Below, piece after piece: positions 8,346-18,907 of a DNA stretch of 64,000 nt (positions are counted from its first letter, which is position 1; every line of letters begins with the position of its first letter). A program made the position numbers and the translations under genes. Below the pieces are notes generated by a model. It worked only from the letters and a program-made list of their open reading frames with translations, made no database searches and had not been told where the DNA came from. Origin of the DNA: Erythrobacter crassostreae. Its GTDB lineage: Bacteria; Pseudomonadota; Alphaproteobacteria; Sphingomonadales; Sphingomonadaceae. The DNA lies in assembly GCF_019204045.1 (NCBI RefSeq), contig NZ_JAGSPC010000001.1, positions 558,001-622,000 on the forward strand. The letters run 5' to 3'.

Positions 8346-9803
8346 TTATAGCTCGGCCAACTGTTTTGACCGATTAAATTGTCTTCCAGTTGGACGCTCT
8401 TGGCGACCATGGGCCTGAACGTCAGCTGCGAACGCAATCGTAAGCCAGATCCCCACCATCTGGAATGCAGGGGTTCTCAACGGATAATCCACTACAGATG
8501 CGATAGTCAAAAACAGGATTACAGCCATCCAGAACACGCAGCGGGCAGTAGCTTGCGGGTCGCGCGCGAAAAGTAAGCGGATTGAACGAGCGATCCAAAT
8601 GATAAAGGCACCAAGTATCACAATCGCAGGCAACCCGCCTTCTATCACCCATTGCGCCCAATCGTTATGAGCTTGATTGACATAGGCTGGCACCAAGAAA
8701 TTCGTCGGCTCATATATCTGGTAGACGGCGTCGAAAGTGCCAAACCCGGAACCAAGCAGCCAAAATGAACTCATCATATCTGTAAGGATAGGCGTGATCC
8801 GCCACCGCAGGTCTACGAATGCATCCTGACTGAACGCCGCCTCTACCCCTGCAGCGCGATCAAACTGGAAAAGGAGGGCGAAAATCGCTCCGACTGTCAA
8901 AAAGCCGAGCAAAAGAACGAGGCGTGGGCGCTGTACAAGTATAGCAGCCCGCCCCGCTCTAGATCCGCTCAATTCTGGTTGCTTCAAATGAAGATAGGCC
9001 ATCACACCGATCACCAGGTAGGCGACAACCGTCAAACCAAGCGCGGCGCGAGAACCGCTTACCAAGGCAACGAGCGTGACAAGTAGGAAAGCGACGGCAA
9101 GACCAAGGTTTAATCCAGGGGTTCGATTGAATTTGCCACCGCGCATCGCTGTCCGCGCTATGATCAGTAGCGTCAGTGCCGACAAAACGCCCGAGTGGTT
9201 CTCGTTTGCAAACACTCCCACGGGTGCGCCAAAATTTGTTGGAGAATAGAAATACAGCCCAGAGCCCGAACCGCCCGTGATTTGAACCAACCCCAGCGCC
9301 GCATCAATGACCCCAAATCCGACCAAAATGATAAAAACAGTGTGCGCCTTAGCCCTAAGGGCGATCAATAAGAGCGCCGCGCTTATCGGGACGATCAAGG
9401 ACGAAACCGCATTCCAACCCCGCATCGGCACATAAGAGATCGGGCGCCAAATTCCTTCAAGCCCGTTCAACCTGTCCAGCTCCGCTATCAGCTCTCTTTC
9501 CGGCAGCGCCTGCCAAATTGAGGGAGGTAACGGCACGAGTTGGAAGACCATCCAAATTGTCAGCACAGCCAAGAGAACCATCGGCACGCGAACCGCAGCC
9601 AAACTGCTCTTGGAGATCATGTAAAGTGCGGGGATCAAAAAGAGCGCAAGCAAAGGCCTAAGCGCCGCGGCCTGAACTGCATCAAAGCGTGAGCTCCCGC
9701 CCAAAAAAGCAACAATAAGTGCGAACAACGCGAGCCAAATCAAAGGTTTGCGCTGTGAAATCGCCTTAGCCGGCATCGCTCGTGAAGAATTCGCTGAGTT
9801 CAT
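8346..9803 (-). CDS. O-antigen ligase/polymerase family membrane protein (Wzy_C)
   Basis: Protein of 485 aa with about 11-12 hydrophobic segments. The central FANENHSGVLSAL segment, the SGSRAALGL stretch and the periplasmic loop GSGFGTF...NQAHNDWAQWVIEGG are the signature of the WaaL/Wzy_C superfamily. Members join or polymerise undecaprenyl-linked glycans at the periplasmic face. Its place beside the Wza- and Wzc-like genes suggests it polymerises the exopolysaccharide. A second polymerase-like protein lies at 17488-18900, so the two may serve different glycans or different steps. Confidence 0.88.
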   Translation of the reverse strand: MNSANSSRAMPAKAISQRKPLIWLALFALIVAFLGGSSRFDAVQAAALRPLLALFLIPALYMISKSSLAAVRVPMVLLAVLTIWMVFQLVPLPPSIWQALPERELIAELDRLNGLEGIWRPISYVPMRGWNAVSSLIVPISAALLLIALRAKAHTVFIILVGFGVIDAALGLVQITGGSGSGLYFYSPTNFGAPVGVFANENHSGVLSALTLLIIARTAMRGGKFNRTPGLNLGLAVAFLLVTLVALVSGSRAALGLTVVAYLVIGVMAYLHLKQPELSGSRAGRAAILVQRPRLVLLLGFLTVGAIFALLFQFDRAAGVEAAFSQDAFVDLRWRITPILTDMMSSFWLLGSGFGTFDAVYQIYEPTNFLVPAYVNQAHNDWAQWVIEGGLPAIVILGAFIIWIARSIRLLFARDPQATARCVFWMAVILFLTIASVVDYPLRTPAFQMVGIWLTIAFAADVQAHGRQERPTGRQFNRSKQLAEL

Positions 9804-9838
9804 AGTTACTCAAATAATGCAGTCAGTGTCGTATGAGT

Positions 9839-10956
<1,118 letters not shown>

Positions 10957-10960
<4 letters not shown>

Positions 10961-11718
10961 CGTCCCGATGTATCCTTCACAAAGAACTGTCCCACTTTAC
11001 GCAGGTTTTTCTGGATCAGCACACCCACTCCACCAACGCCATTTCTGCGAATGGCTGTCAAATCTTCGCGGCTTTTTTGCACTATGCGCTCCAGCGATCG
11101 ATTGCTTTCCCCACCAACCCGCATTTTGACGAGCACTTCGGGGATATAAGCGAGCTTGACCCCGCCTTTCGCCAGATAACGAAGCATCGCGTCGTAATCC
11201 GCAGCAATCTGGAGGCCGGTATCATATAGACCCAGGCGGTCAAACACTTCGCGGCGCAGATAGACAGTGGGATGCGGCGGCATCCAGCCCTGGCGTAATT
11301 TTTGCGCGCTGTATTCGCCTGATTTCCAATGCCGAACCACCTTCGTTGGATCGTCCGCAGCCACATATTGCAGGTCGCCGTAGATGCCGTCGATTGCGGG
11401 ATCAGAGAGCGCTGCTGCAACTTTCTGGATCACTTCTGGGTCTGCGAAGAAGTCGTCCGAATGCATCAATCCGATCACATCACCACTCGCATTAGAAATG
11501 CCGCGATTGATCGCATCATAAATTCCGTGATCCCGCTCCGAAACGATAACGGTTGAGGTGGTCGCAGCCTCGCGCGCGACGTCCAGCGTCCCATCCGTCG
11601 ATCCGCCATCCTGAATAACGTGCTCGATATTCGAATAGGTTTGCGCATGCACGCTATCGATGGCCGCGCGGAGCGTGTCCGCACGATTATAGACTGCGGT
11701 GACGACGGATATCTTCAT
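10957..11718 (-). CDS. Glycosyltransferase family 2 (GT-A)
   Basis: Protein of 253 aa. The N-terminus [19 protein letters not shown] and the [10 protein letters not shown] nucleotide-sugar loop mark a GT2 enzyme. The metal-binding acid motif is HSDDFF near residue 87. The W(M)[13 protein letters not shown] segment resembles WcaA/colanic-acid-type transferases. It is probably cytoplasmic, adding one sugar to the lipid-linked repeat unit. It is coupled to gmd by a 4-nt overlap. Donor and acceptor cannot be read from sequence. Confidence 0.92.
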
Positions 11719-11752
11719 GTCAAACCGGCGCTAGTTTGCCACGCCGCCCCAA

Positions 11753-13063
11753 TTATGCCCGACCGACCGACGAGTATTCAAAGCCAGCTGCGCGCACATC
11801 ATCAGGTGTGTAAATATTGCGTAGATCGACCAGAACAGGTGCCTTTGCGGTTGCTTTTACCTTCGCTAGATCAAGTGCGCGGAATGCATCCCACTCGGTC
11901 ACGATGACGGTTACGTCTGCATCCGTGATTGCCTCATAGGCGTCACTGCACATTTTCACATTCGGCATCAGCGGCTGAGCCAGCTCCATCCCTTCCGGAT
12001 CATAAGCGGCCACTTCTACGCCTGCGTCCGTCAGCGTTTGCGCCACGGCAATCGCCGGACTGTCGCGCATGTCATCGGTGTTCGGTTTGAACGTCAGACC
12101 CAGCAGCGCTGCTTTCTTGCCGCGCGCTCCTTCTGCGCCGCCCAGCGCGTCCAGAACCTTCCGGCCCATAGCGCGCTTGCGACTTTCATTAACCTTGACA
12201 ACCGCTTCGATGATCCGCGTCGGGCTGTCATAATCTTCTGCGGTTTTAAGGAGCGCCAAAGTATCTTTCGGGAAGCAAGAGCCGCCATATCCCGGGCCAG
12301 CATGCAGGAATTTCGCGCCGATCCGTCCATCCATACCGATACCGCGACTGACATCCTGCACATCCGCGCCGACCTTCTCGCACAGATCGGCCATTTCATT
12401 GATGAAAGTGATTTTGGTCGCGAGGAAGGCGTTGGCGGCGTATTTGATCAGCTCGCTGGTGCGGCGGCTGGTGAAAAGAATCGGCGATTCGTTGAGAAAC
12501 AGCGGGCGATACACTTCGTGCATCACGGTTTCGCCAAATTCGCTTTCAGCACCGATCACGATCCGGTCTGGGTGTTTAAAATCATCAATCGCAGCGCCTT
12601 CGCGCAGAAATTCTGGGTTTGAAACTACAGCGAACTGATGCGAAGTGCCTGTCTCGGCGATGATCCGCTCTACTTCATCGCCGGTGCCTACCGGAACGGT
12701 CGATTTGGTCACAATGACTGCATCATTGGAAAGGTTTTCGCCGACCTCTTTTGCCACCGCGTGAACGAACGACAGATCGGCATGTCCATCGCCGCGGCGG
12801 CTTGGAGTGCCGACAGCGATAAAGATAGCCGATGCACCTTTGATACCTTCGGCCAATGAGGTCGTAAAGGATAGGCGACCTGACTTCACGTTGCTTTCGA
12901 CCAGAGCATCAAGCCCAGGTTCGTAGATGGGCATGATGCCGTCATGCAGGCGATCAATCTTGCTCTGATCCTTGTCGATGCAGACCACATCGTGACCAAA
13001 ATCGGCAAAACACGCTCCAGAGACGAGGCCCACATAGCCTGAGCCAACCATCGCAATTTTCAT
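11753..13063 (-). CDS. ugd: UDP-glucose 6-dehydrogenase
   Basis: Protein of 436 aa. It oxidises UDP-glucose twice with NAD+ to UDP-glucuronate. The Rossmann motif GSGYVGLVSG spans 7-16. The catalytic cysteine is Cys263 in GYGGSCFPKD, and the C-terminal UDP-binding domain begins with the GLTFKPNTDDMRDSPA block. It supplies glucuronate for the polysaccharide and perhaps substrate for the epimerase at 22397-23410. It lies 34 nt upstream of the glycosyltransferase gene on the same strand. Confidence 0.97.
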   Translation of the reverse strand: MKIAMVGSGYVGLVSGACFADFGHDVVCIDKDQSKIDRLHDGIMPIYEPGLDALVESNVKSGRLSFTTSLAEGIKGASAIFIAVGTPSRRGDGHADLSFVHAVAKEVGENLSNDAVIVTKSTVPVGTGDEVERIIAETGTSHQFAVVSNPEFLREGAAIDDFKHPDRIVIGAESEFGETVMHEVYRPLFLNESPILFTSRRTSELIKYAANAFLATKITFINEMADLCEKVGADVQDVSRGIGMDGRIGAKFLHAGPGYGGSCFPKDTLALLKTAEDYDSPTRIIEAVVKVNESRKRAMGRKVLDALGGAEGARGKKAALLGLTFKPNTDDMRDSPAIAVAQTLTDAGVEVAAYDPEGMELAQPLMPNVKMCSDAYEAITDADVTVIVTEWDAFRALDLAKVKATAKAPVLVDLRNIYTPDDVRAAGFEYSSVGRA

Positions 13064-13157
13064 ACTGCAGCTCCTCTTTCCGTCGCTTTTCTGAACAAGC
13101 GCGGTAGAATTGAATCAGCCTCGCGAACATAGACGGCTTCCGCGGGAACGGGTGTCG

Positions 13158-14138
13158 TCATGCCGTTTCTTGGCTTGTTGGCTGGCCCTTTAGATCAATG
13201 TCCAGTGTTTGGGGAGAGGTATTCGCAAGTCCAAGGTCAATTCCGAGAACCCGCTTGATCGCTTCCGGCGCGTCAACTCCCTCAGATCGCATGTGCGATT
13301 GCACCTCGTGATATTTCATGTCGACAAGGTAGCGGTACCAAAACCCTTGCAGGAAATGGAATGCAGTACCCTCTCGCCCGTCGAGAAAACCCAACCTAAA
13401 GAAATATCGATAGATGAAATATATAAGAGCCCGCATGCCAAGCGGCGCGCGCGTGTATAGGTGTTCTTTAACCCAGCGCTTGAGGCCGGCCTGTTGCCCT
13501 CCAGACAGATCCGCAACGGTTTCGGATTCAATAAATCCGTATTCTAGGTTCAACAAATCAACCACTTCTCGCGCAGAATAGGAGTTGTGTTTTTCGGTCC
13601 ACCAAGTGAGCGAGTTGTGATTGTCATCTATCAGTTCGCCTGTAAATTCTGCGGCATCACCTTCGATGATGATATGCTCATCCATCCAGCGGCTCTCACA
13701 GCGACCGCGCCCATATCGAAACAGTCTGGCAACCCTGATGGGAAAAATGCCGCCCCACTTAATCCGACGCCCGAGGAAATGCATTCGCCGCGAAACGTAC
13801 ACGCCAGCAACATTATCGCTTTTGCCGCCCAGCGAACTCTCTATCTCGGCCGCAAGAGGCTTAGTAACATACTCGTCAGCGTCCAGACGCAGCACCCATT
13901 TGGTATCTGCAGGCAACTGGCTCAGCGCCCAGTTGAATTGTGTTGAGTAGTTTACCCAAGGGTTGCTTAGCACAGTGGCACCGTTTGCAGCCGCAAGCTC
14001 GACAGTACGGTCCGTCGAACCGCTATCAATGACGAAAATTCGCGCAGACACTCCGGCAACCGAGGCAATGGCGCGCTCGATGTGCTTTTCCTCATTTTTC
14101 GTAAGGATGATTGTCGTGAGTAGAGGGGCGTCTGACAT
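13158..14138 (-). CDS. Glycosyltransferase family 2 (WcaE/LPS-core type)
   Basis: Protein of 326 aa. The LTTIILTKNEEKHIERAIASV start and the VIDSGSTDRTVELA loop are diagnostic of GT2, followed by the LRLDADEYVT metal-binding motif near residue 97. The C-terminal part (about 225-275) has aromatic-rich segments, including RALIYFIYRYFFRLGFLDGREG, typical of membrane-associated glucosyltransferases related to lipopolysaccharide-core enzymes. It is followed after 3 nt by another intergenic junction with the methyltransferase gene upstream, so it belongs to that operon. Confidence 0.9.
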   Translation of the reverse strand: MSDAPLLTTIILTKNEEKHIERAIASVAGVSARIFVIDSGSTDRTVELAAANGATVLSNPWVNYSTQFNWALSQLPADTKWVLRLDADEYVTKPLAAEIESSLGGKSDNVAGVYVSRRMHFLGRRIKWGGIFPIRVARLFRYGRGRCESRWMDEHIIIEGDAAEFTGELIDDNHNSLTWWTEKHNSYSAREVVDLLNLEYGFIESETVADLSGGQQAGLKRWVKEHLYTRAPLGMRALIYFIYRYFFRLGFLDGREGTAFHFLQGFWYRYLVDMKYHEVQSHMRSEGVDAPEAIKRVLGIDLGLANTSPQTLDIDLKGQPTSQETA

Positions 14139-14141
14139 TGC

Positions 14142-14789
14142 TTAAGTTGCAGGCTTACGGATCACAGCAATGGTCGATTTTGCTAATGGCCCAATGCGAC
14201 CAACGCGGTAAAATTTCGGGGCCTCAAAACCAATTTCAGCGAACAGCTCACATAAGGTTTTTTCTGACCAGAACTTGATATGGCCGTGATCCCATAGCGC
14301 CGTGAAATGAGCATCCATTTTGCCGGTCAAAGCCATGACCAAGTTCTTCCAATAACCGTGATAAGGGGTTGAAATGATCGCGGTCCCGCCCGGCTCAAGG
14401 AGGTTGAAGAGCGTCTCGGCATATTTGCGCGGTGCATATACATGTTCGATCACCTCAAGGCTGGTGACCACGGGAAACTGCCCGTACTCTGATGCCAGAT
14501 CATCATAGGCCGAACCTTGTTTAAGGTTGAGCTCTGGATGGGTTGCGACGGCCTGTTTAATACCTTGTTCGGAAGGGTCGACGCCGAAAACCTGCCAACC
14601 GCGCGCGGCAAAGGTTGCTGCGATACTGCCATTGCCGCAGCCCAGCTCGAACAAGCGCGGCTCGACGTCGCCTAGATTAGCCTTAAGCACATCGAGCTCG
14701 CTTATAACTTGCGGCAAAAGATAGTCATGCGACGGGTTGTGCCCCGCTGCCTCGTATTCGTAGCCCGAGATTGCCTTAATTTCTTCCAT
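14142..14789 (-). CDS. Class I SAM-dependent methyltransferase
   Basis: Protein of 215 aa. Motif I LFELGCGNGSIAATFA (about 46-61) and the VFGVDPS motif II place it in the Methyltransf_11/UbiG-like superfamily. VTSLEVIEHVYAPRKY matches motif post-II. It sits between a glycosyltransferase and an acetyltransferase, with gaps of 3 and 0 nt, so methylation of a sugar or of the chain terminus of the polysaccharide is the likely role. A small-molecule target cannot be excluded. Confidence 0.88.
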   Translation of the reverse strand: MEEIKAISGYEYEAAGHNPSHDYLLPQVISELDVLKANLGDVEPRLFELGCGNGSIAATFAARGWQVFGVDPSEQGIKQAVATHPELNLKQGSAYDDLASEYGQFPVVTSLEVIEHVYAPRKYAETLFNLLEPGGTAIISTPYHGYWKNLVMALTGKMDAHFTALWDHGHIKFWSEKTLCELFAEIGFEAPKFYRVGRIGPLAKSTIAVIRKPAT

Positions 14790-15368
14790 CTACCTATCCA
14801 ATCGCTCTGTTGTTTCTTCGCCGCGACCACCAGTTTCCAGAGACCGGATGTGCCGCGCGGGATTTCCCGCGACTATGACGCCGGGATCGACATCTTTCGT
14901 TACAACCGCACGCGCGCCAGCAATGGAGCCCTGCCCAATCGTAACACCAGGCCCAACGAAGGCATCAGCGCAAACCCAAGCATCTGATCCAATCTCAATT
15001 GGCGGCTTAAGGAGTCTGCGGGCGGAATCTGAAATGTCATGCGATCCCGCGCACAAATGCGCTCCCTGTGAAACGGTTGCCCGAGCACCGATCGTAATCG
15101 GGCCGAGTGCATAAAGAATTGCCCCATCGCCCACACCTGCCTCATCACCAATATCGATATTCCACGGGATTGTGATGCGAACGCTTGGATAAATATGCGC
15201 GTTTGCGCCGATCTTCGCTCCGAAAAGCCTAAGGAGCATCCGCCTCCAACCCCATAATGGTCGAGGGCTAAGCCGAAACAGAGGACCGGACAGCCACCAG
15301 AGTACCCGGCCTATCTGGGCGCGGCGGCTCCATTTGCGCACCGACCGGTTCGCTTCGACATCTGTCAA
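14790..15368 (-). CDS. WcaF-type LbH O-acetyltransferase
   Basis: About 192 aa. No ATG lies near the N-terminus. I place the start at the TTG at 15368 because AGGA sits 6 nt before it; the frame is open to a TTG at 15410 that lacks a Shine-Dalgarno. The N-terminal WSRRAQIGRVLWWL...RPLWGWRRMLLRLFGAKIG region is characteristic of colanic-acid WcaF-like enzymes. Left-handed beta-helix hexapeptide repeats follow, with the catalytic-type His in CAGSHDI. Acetyl-CoA-dependent O-acetylation of a sugar in the repeat unit is the expected reaction. Confidence 0.87.
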   Translation of the reverse strand: MTDVEANRSVRKWSRRAQIGRVLWWLSGPLFRLSPRPLWGWRRMLLRLFGAKIGANAHIYPSVRITIPWNIDIGDEAGVGDGAILYALGPITIGARATVSQGAHLCAGSHDISDSARRLLKPPIEIGSDAWVCADAFVGPGVTIGQGSIAGARAVVTKDVDPGVIVAGNPARHIRSLETGGRGEETTERLDR

Positions 15369-15702
15369 CGCTGATCCTGAACGGGAGATAGTACGTACGC
15401 CTTCCAGCAAAAAAATCCGCGCAAACCCGAGGTTGCGATCATCACCAAGCAGCGACGCTTATTTCGGTCGCCGCGATATAAGAATGTTGGCATATTTGCC
15501 ACCCTAAATTTGCCCGCTAACGCGGCAATAAAACGAGCGCTACCACATCAAACCCCTTTTTCGTCTCCGCTTGACTCTGAGGCGGCCTATCATAAGGCAA
15601 GCTCCGCTGGCATCACGCCAAACAGACCGCCGCGCTTTGGTCCGGGCAAGACTGCTGGCAAGGCTGTGTTTGAATTCTCTCGACAAGGGCAAATGATCGA
15701 AA
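15369..15702. other. Divergent intergenic region inside the polysaccharide locus
   Basis: These 334 bp separate the minus-strand acetyltransferase operon from the plus-strand glycosyltransferase and should hold both promoters. I see no promoter pair that I would defend. Two weak dyads are visible (TGGCA..TGCCA near 15489-15502 and an imperfect one around 15510-15528). The acetyltransferase frame stays open upstream to a TAA near 15464 but offers no good start there. Confidence 0.6.
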
Positions 15703-16869
15703 ATGACCAGTGACCTTACCACACGCTGGCCTGTTCATCACGTCGTGGCCTCAATTGCAGAAGAGGCTTCTGGGCCATCTTATTCAGTACCTGCATTGGC
15801 AATGGCGACAGCCGATCTAGGGCGAAAGGTTGCAATTCATACGGTTAGGGGCCGCACCCTACCTTCCAAGGAAGTCACCGTCCAAACTTTCAAGCAAGAT
15901 TTCGCGACCACCCCGGTCCTGAAATCAATGCTGCTGTCATCAGATCTACGCCAGACCATGATGCAGCTTCCCGGTTCGTCCATCGTGCATGGGCACGGAC
16001 TGTGGCTGATGCCGAATGTCTCCAGTGCAGCAATAGGCGCGCGACCAGACATATCCGTCATTCATGCACCCAGAGGTATGCTTGGCGCAAACGCGTTGCG
16101 GTTTTCCAGACAGCGCAAACGGGTGTTCTGGCATTTGTTCCAGAAACAGGCAGCCAAGCATGTTGCCTGCTGGCATGCCACATCTGAAAAGGAGATCTCG
16201 GACATTCGGGATTTCGGTCTGCGTCAGCCCGTTGCGCTTATTCCTAACGGCATTGATTTTCCGAACCTCAAGGCCAGGTCGGTAAGGCCAGAACGCCGCA
16301 CCGTTCTATTCCTAGGCCGCATTCATCCAAAGAAGGGGATCGATACCCTCCTGAGAGTCTGGAAATCCATCGAAGATAAGTTGCCTGGCTGGCATCTGGC
16401 CATAGCGGGTCCTGATGACAACCAATATGCGGACGAATACAAACGCTATATCGAGAAAGAAGGCGCTAAAACCGCGAAGATAGTCGGCCCCGTCTATGGA
16501 AGCGATAAGGTACAAGCATATCGCGATGCCGAGCTATTTGTATTGCCAACGCTAGACGAAAACTTCGGCATGACCGTTGCCGAAGCGCTAGTGCAAGAGA
16601 CACCGGCCATCGTTTCTCACGGCGCTCCGTGGGAGGGCTTAGAGACCAACGACTGTGGTTGGTGGCATGCTATCGGAGAAGCGCCTCTGCGGGACGCTCT
16701 GCTGGATGCCACTTCACGCACTGACGAACAACGCATGGCCCTAGGCGCGAATGGTCGCGCATGGATGCAACGCGAATTCGGATGGCCATCTCTCGCGAAT
16801 GGCATGGAAGATGTCTATTCTTGGCTTTCGGGGCAAGCCGACCAGCCGGATTGCGTAGTTACCGATTGA
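15703..16869 (+). CDS. Glycosyltransferase family 4 (GT-B)
   Basis: Protein of 388 aa. The C-terminal half carries the GT4 hallmarks: VLFLGRIHPKKGIDTLL (about 206-222) and the E-x7-E-like block FVLPTLDENFGMTVAEAL near 287-304, with Glu at both catalytic/donor positions. The N-terminal half shows VHGHGLW and the HAPRGMLGANAL acceptor-side motif seen in WcaI/PelF-like enzymes. It is the only plus-strand gene in this part of the locus and converges with the acetyltransferase at 16895. Confidence 0.9.
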   Translation: MTSDLTTRWPVHHVVASIAEEASGPSYSVPALAMATADLGRKVAIHTVRGRTLPSKEVTVQTFKQDFATTPVLKSMLLSSDLRQTMMQLPGSSIVHGHGLWLMPNVSSAAIGARPDISVIHAPRGMLGANALRFSRQRKRVFWHLFQKQAAKHVACWHATSEKEISDIRDFGLRQPVALIPNGIDFPNLKARSVRPERRTVLFLGRIHPKKGIDTLLRVWKSIEDKLPGWHLAIAGPDDNQYADEYKRYIEKEGAKTAKIVGPVYGSDKVQAYRDAELFVLPTLDENFGMTVAEALVQETPAIVSHGAPWEGLETNDCGWWHAIGEAPLRDALLDATSRTDEQRMALGANGRAWMQREFGWPSLANGMEDVYSWLSGQADQPDCVVTD

Positions 16870-16894
16870 GGCTGAAAGCCGAACTCAACCCGCT

Positions 16895-17491
16895 CTAACT
16901 TGATGCGGCGGCTTTCGGGCCGAACCCGTCTTTCCAGCCGACGATGCGAGCAGGAGAACCCGCAACAATCGCCCCATCGGGTACATCCTTAACAACAACC
17001 GAGCCCGCCCCAACAACCGCAGATTCACCGATTTTTTGACAGCGGGGTAGGATAATCGAGCGCATCCCGATCCAAGAATTTTTCCCGATGGTTTTATTAT
17101 ATGCGGTCGGCTCTGACCGAGGGTCAAGCCCGTGATCATGGGTGTAGAGGAATGAGTTTTCAGAGATTAGCGCGTTGTCTCCGATTTCAAGATGGCCGGT
17201 TAAATCGAGTGTGACATTGGGATTGATTTGAGCACCATCACCAATTCGAAGTAGTCCGGCAGGCCCCTCTGCATCGACTGCTATGCCATGCCAAATAAGG
17301 CAGTTTTTTCCAATCTCGACTTTCTTGGGTTCGATGAAAAAGACCGAGTGGAAGATCTTTGTGCCCGTCCCGACGCGATTGACGGTTGCTTTGTGAATTT
17401 GTGTTGCGATTGCGTTCCGCAATCGCCGTGCGACCGCCAATGCCAGTCGAGGCACCATCAATATGGGCCCTCCAAGCCTGCGCGTATTCAT
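16895..17491 (-). CDS. LbH acyltransferase (CysE/WcaB-like sugar O-acetyltransferase)
   Basis: Protein of 198 aa. It is built of hexapeptide repeats from about residue 45 onward (IGKNCLIWHGIAV, IGDGAQINPNVTLDL, IGDNALISENSFLYTHDHG). The THDHG loop supplies the catalytic histidine, and the C-terminal VVGAGSVVVKDVPDGAIVAGSPARIVG is the classic xenobiotic/sugar acetyltransferase end. The start overlaps the stop of the upstream polymerase by 4 nt. It probably decorates the repeat unit with acetyl groups. Confidence 0.88.
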   Translation of the reverse strand: MNTRRLGGPILMVPRLALAVARRLRNAIATQIHKATVNRVGTGTKIFHSVFFIEPKKVEIGKNCLIWHGIAVDAEGPAGLLRIGDGAQINPNVTLDLTGHLEIGDNALISENSFLYTHDHGLDPRSEPTAYNKTIGKNSWIGMRSIILPRCQKIGESAVVGAGSVVVKDVPDGAIVAGSPARIVGWKDGFGPKAAASS

Positions 17492-18900
17492 TGACCTAAT
17501 TTTCCTGACACGCGCCTGTCTCCATTAAATGAGGCTCCTCCAAACTCCGCTTTCTTTCGGCGCGGAGCTCTACTGCCCTGCCGTTTTCGACGACAGAAAA
17601 ACCAAATTGTCGCCAATGCGAGCGGAACCATAGCAAACATCGAAGTAACGATCCCGCCAAACGATGATTGAGTCGTCGTCGATACAAACAAGAACATGAT
17701 GGTCGGATACAGGAGCACCCGTCCATATCGATAGGGGCTTTCGCTGAAGATGAAGAGCTCTCCTCGCCGGTACATGAATCCCATTATCAAACCCATTAGA
17801 CATCCCAGCCATCCGAAATTCCAGAAGGCCTCGCCCGGACCGGTCAGATTAATACCGCCTCCGCCATGTCTCGCAAAAACATCTGTCTTAAGCTTTCCGC
17901 CCAGGTCCACCGCAGGCTTATCGGGCCAAAGTGCCCTAGGAATCACTCCGTAGGTCCAAGAGAGGTAAGATTCTCCATCCAACTGGGCGTTTTCGTCCAA
18001 ACGTGCGATCAAGACAGTTGGAACGTTCACGTCCATGAAATAGGTCGATCCAGTGATCTGCTCGGCCACCACGGTGATCGGATTGTCGTCTGCTTCACCG
18101 AGTGTCTGCCCAAATCGCAATTGAGTCATCGCACCTGCCGAGATGACCAAGGCCAGAGCTAGTAGCGCCAATGGCACTGCATTTCGCAAAGAGAATTTCC
18201 AGCCAGCGAGCACTGCACCAATGCCTGCGAAACCTGCGATTTCTAGGAGCTCCATTCTATCGCCGTTCAAAATCGCAATGAACGCGAGCAGCATGCCAAC
18301 GCCAGTCGCAGATCTGATGTCTTTGCCACGCTTCGTGACAAACGCGATCATAACTAGGATGACAAAGATCACTCGCGGGATAGTGTAGAGTGTTCTCAGA
18401 ATTGCATCACTTGCCTGGACCCCACTCGAATTGACTGCAAAACCCTGACGCTGATTCAACGCCGACAAGGTGTCCATATCGATCGCGCTGAAGCCCCGGC
18501 CCGCAAAGATTGCTATGGTAACCGTGAGCGATATTCCGATTGCCACCGGCACTAGTAATTTCTTCCAACGCAGCCGCGCAATTGACGACGCATCAAAATA
18601 CCGCGGAGCCGCCACTCGTTTCGGACCTGAAACAATATAGCCAGCGCACAGACAGACTATGAACGCGAAAACAAACAATACCCCCGCATGGTGCGCCGTC
18701 GATGATGGAACGATAATCTTGTAGAACGCCACATCAGGATCAATCGAGAACACGGCAACCTTCAGCGTTACGCCAAGGAACGCCAGATAGGCGACAATAT
18801 GGAGCGGCGAGAAATATCTCACACTTCCAAGGCGCGAAGCCACAAGGAATGGCAAAAGCGGGCAAGCCAAGCCGATTAGAAAGATCAGGATCGTCAACAT
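17488..18900 (-). CDS. Oligosaccharide repeat-unit polymerase (Wzy-like)
   Basis: Protein of 470 aa with roughly a dozen hydrophobic segments and a long periplasmic loop (about 270-345) that includes YLSWTYGVIPRALWPDKPAVDLG. The WP.KP motif and the GEAFWNFGWLG(C)LMG segment recur in O-antigen polymerases of the WzyE/EpsG-like type. There is no Wzy_C signature, so it differs from the protein at 8346-9803. It lies 7 nt downstream of the flippase gene and is coupled to the acetyltransferase, forming a flippase-polymerase-acetyltransferase unit. Confidence 0.83.
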   Translation of the reverse strand: MLTILIFLIGLACPLLPFLVASRLGSVRYFSPLHIVAYLAFLGVTLKVAVFSIDPDVAFYKIIVPSSTAHHAGVLFVFAFIVCLCAGYIVSGPKRVAAPRYFDASSIARLRWKKLLVPVAIGISLTVTIAIFAGRGFSAIDMDTLSALNQRQGFAVNSSGVQASDAILRTLYTIPRVIFVILVMIAFVTKRGKDIRSATGVGMLLAFIAILNGDRMELLEIAGFAGIGAVLAGWKFSLRNAVPLALLALALVISAGAMTQLRFGQTLGEADDNPITVVAEQITGSTYFMDVNVPTVLIARLDENAQLDGESYLSWTYGVIPRALWPDKPAVDLGGKLKTDVFARHGGGGINLTGPGEAFWNFGWLGCLMGLIMGFMYRRGELFIFSESPYRYGRVLLYPTIMFLFVSTTTQSSFGGIVTSMFAMVPLALATIWFFCRRKRQGSRAPRRKKAEFGGASFNGDRRVSGKLGQ

Positions 18901-18907
18901 CGTAGAG

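Noticed and set aside
15411-15464. Open frame upstream of the WcaF-type gene considered as a longer N-terminus or gene remnant
   Set aside because: No usable start codon with a Shine-Dalgarno; the TTG at 15368 fits the family N-terminus and has AGGA before it.
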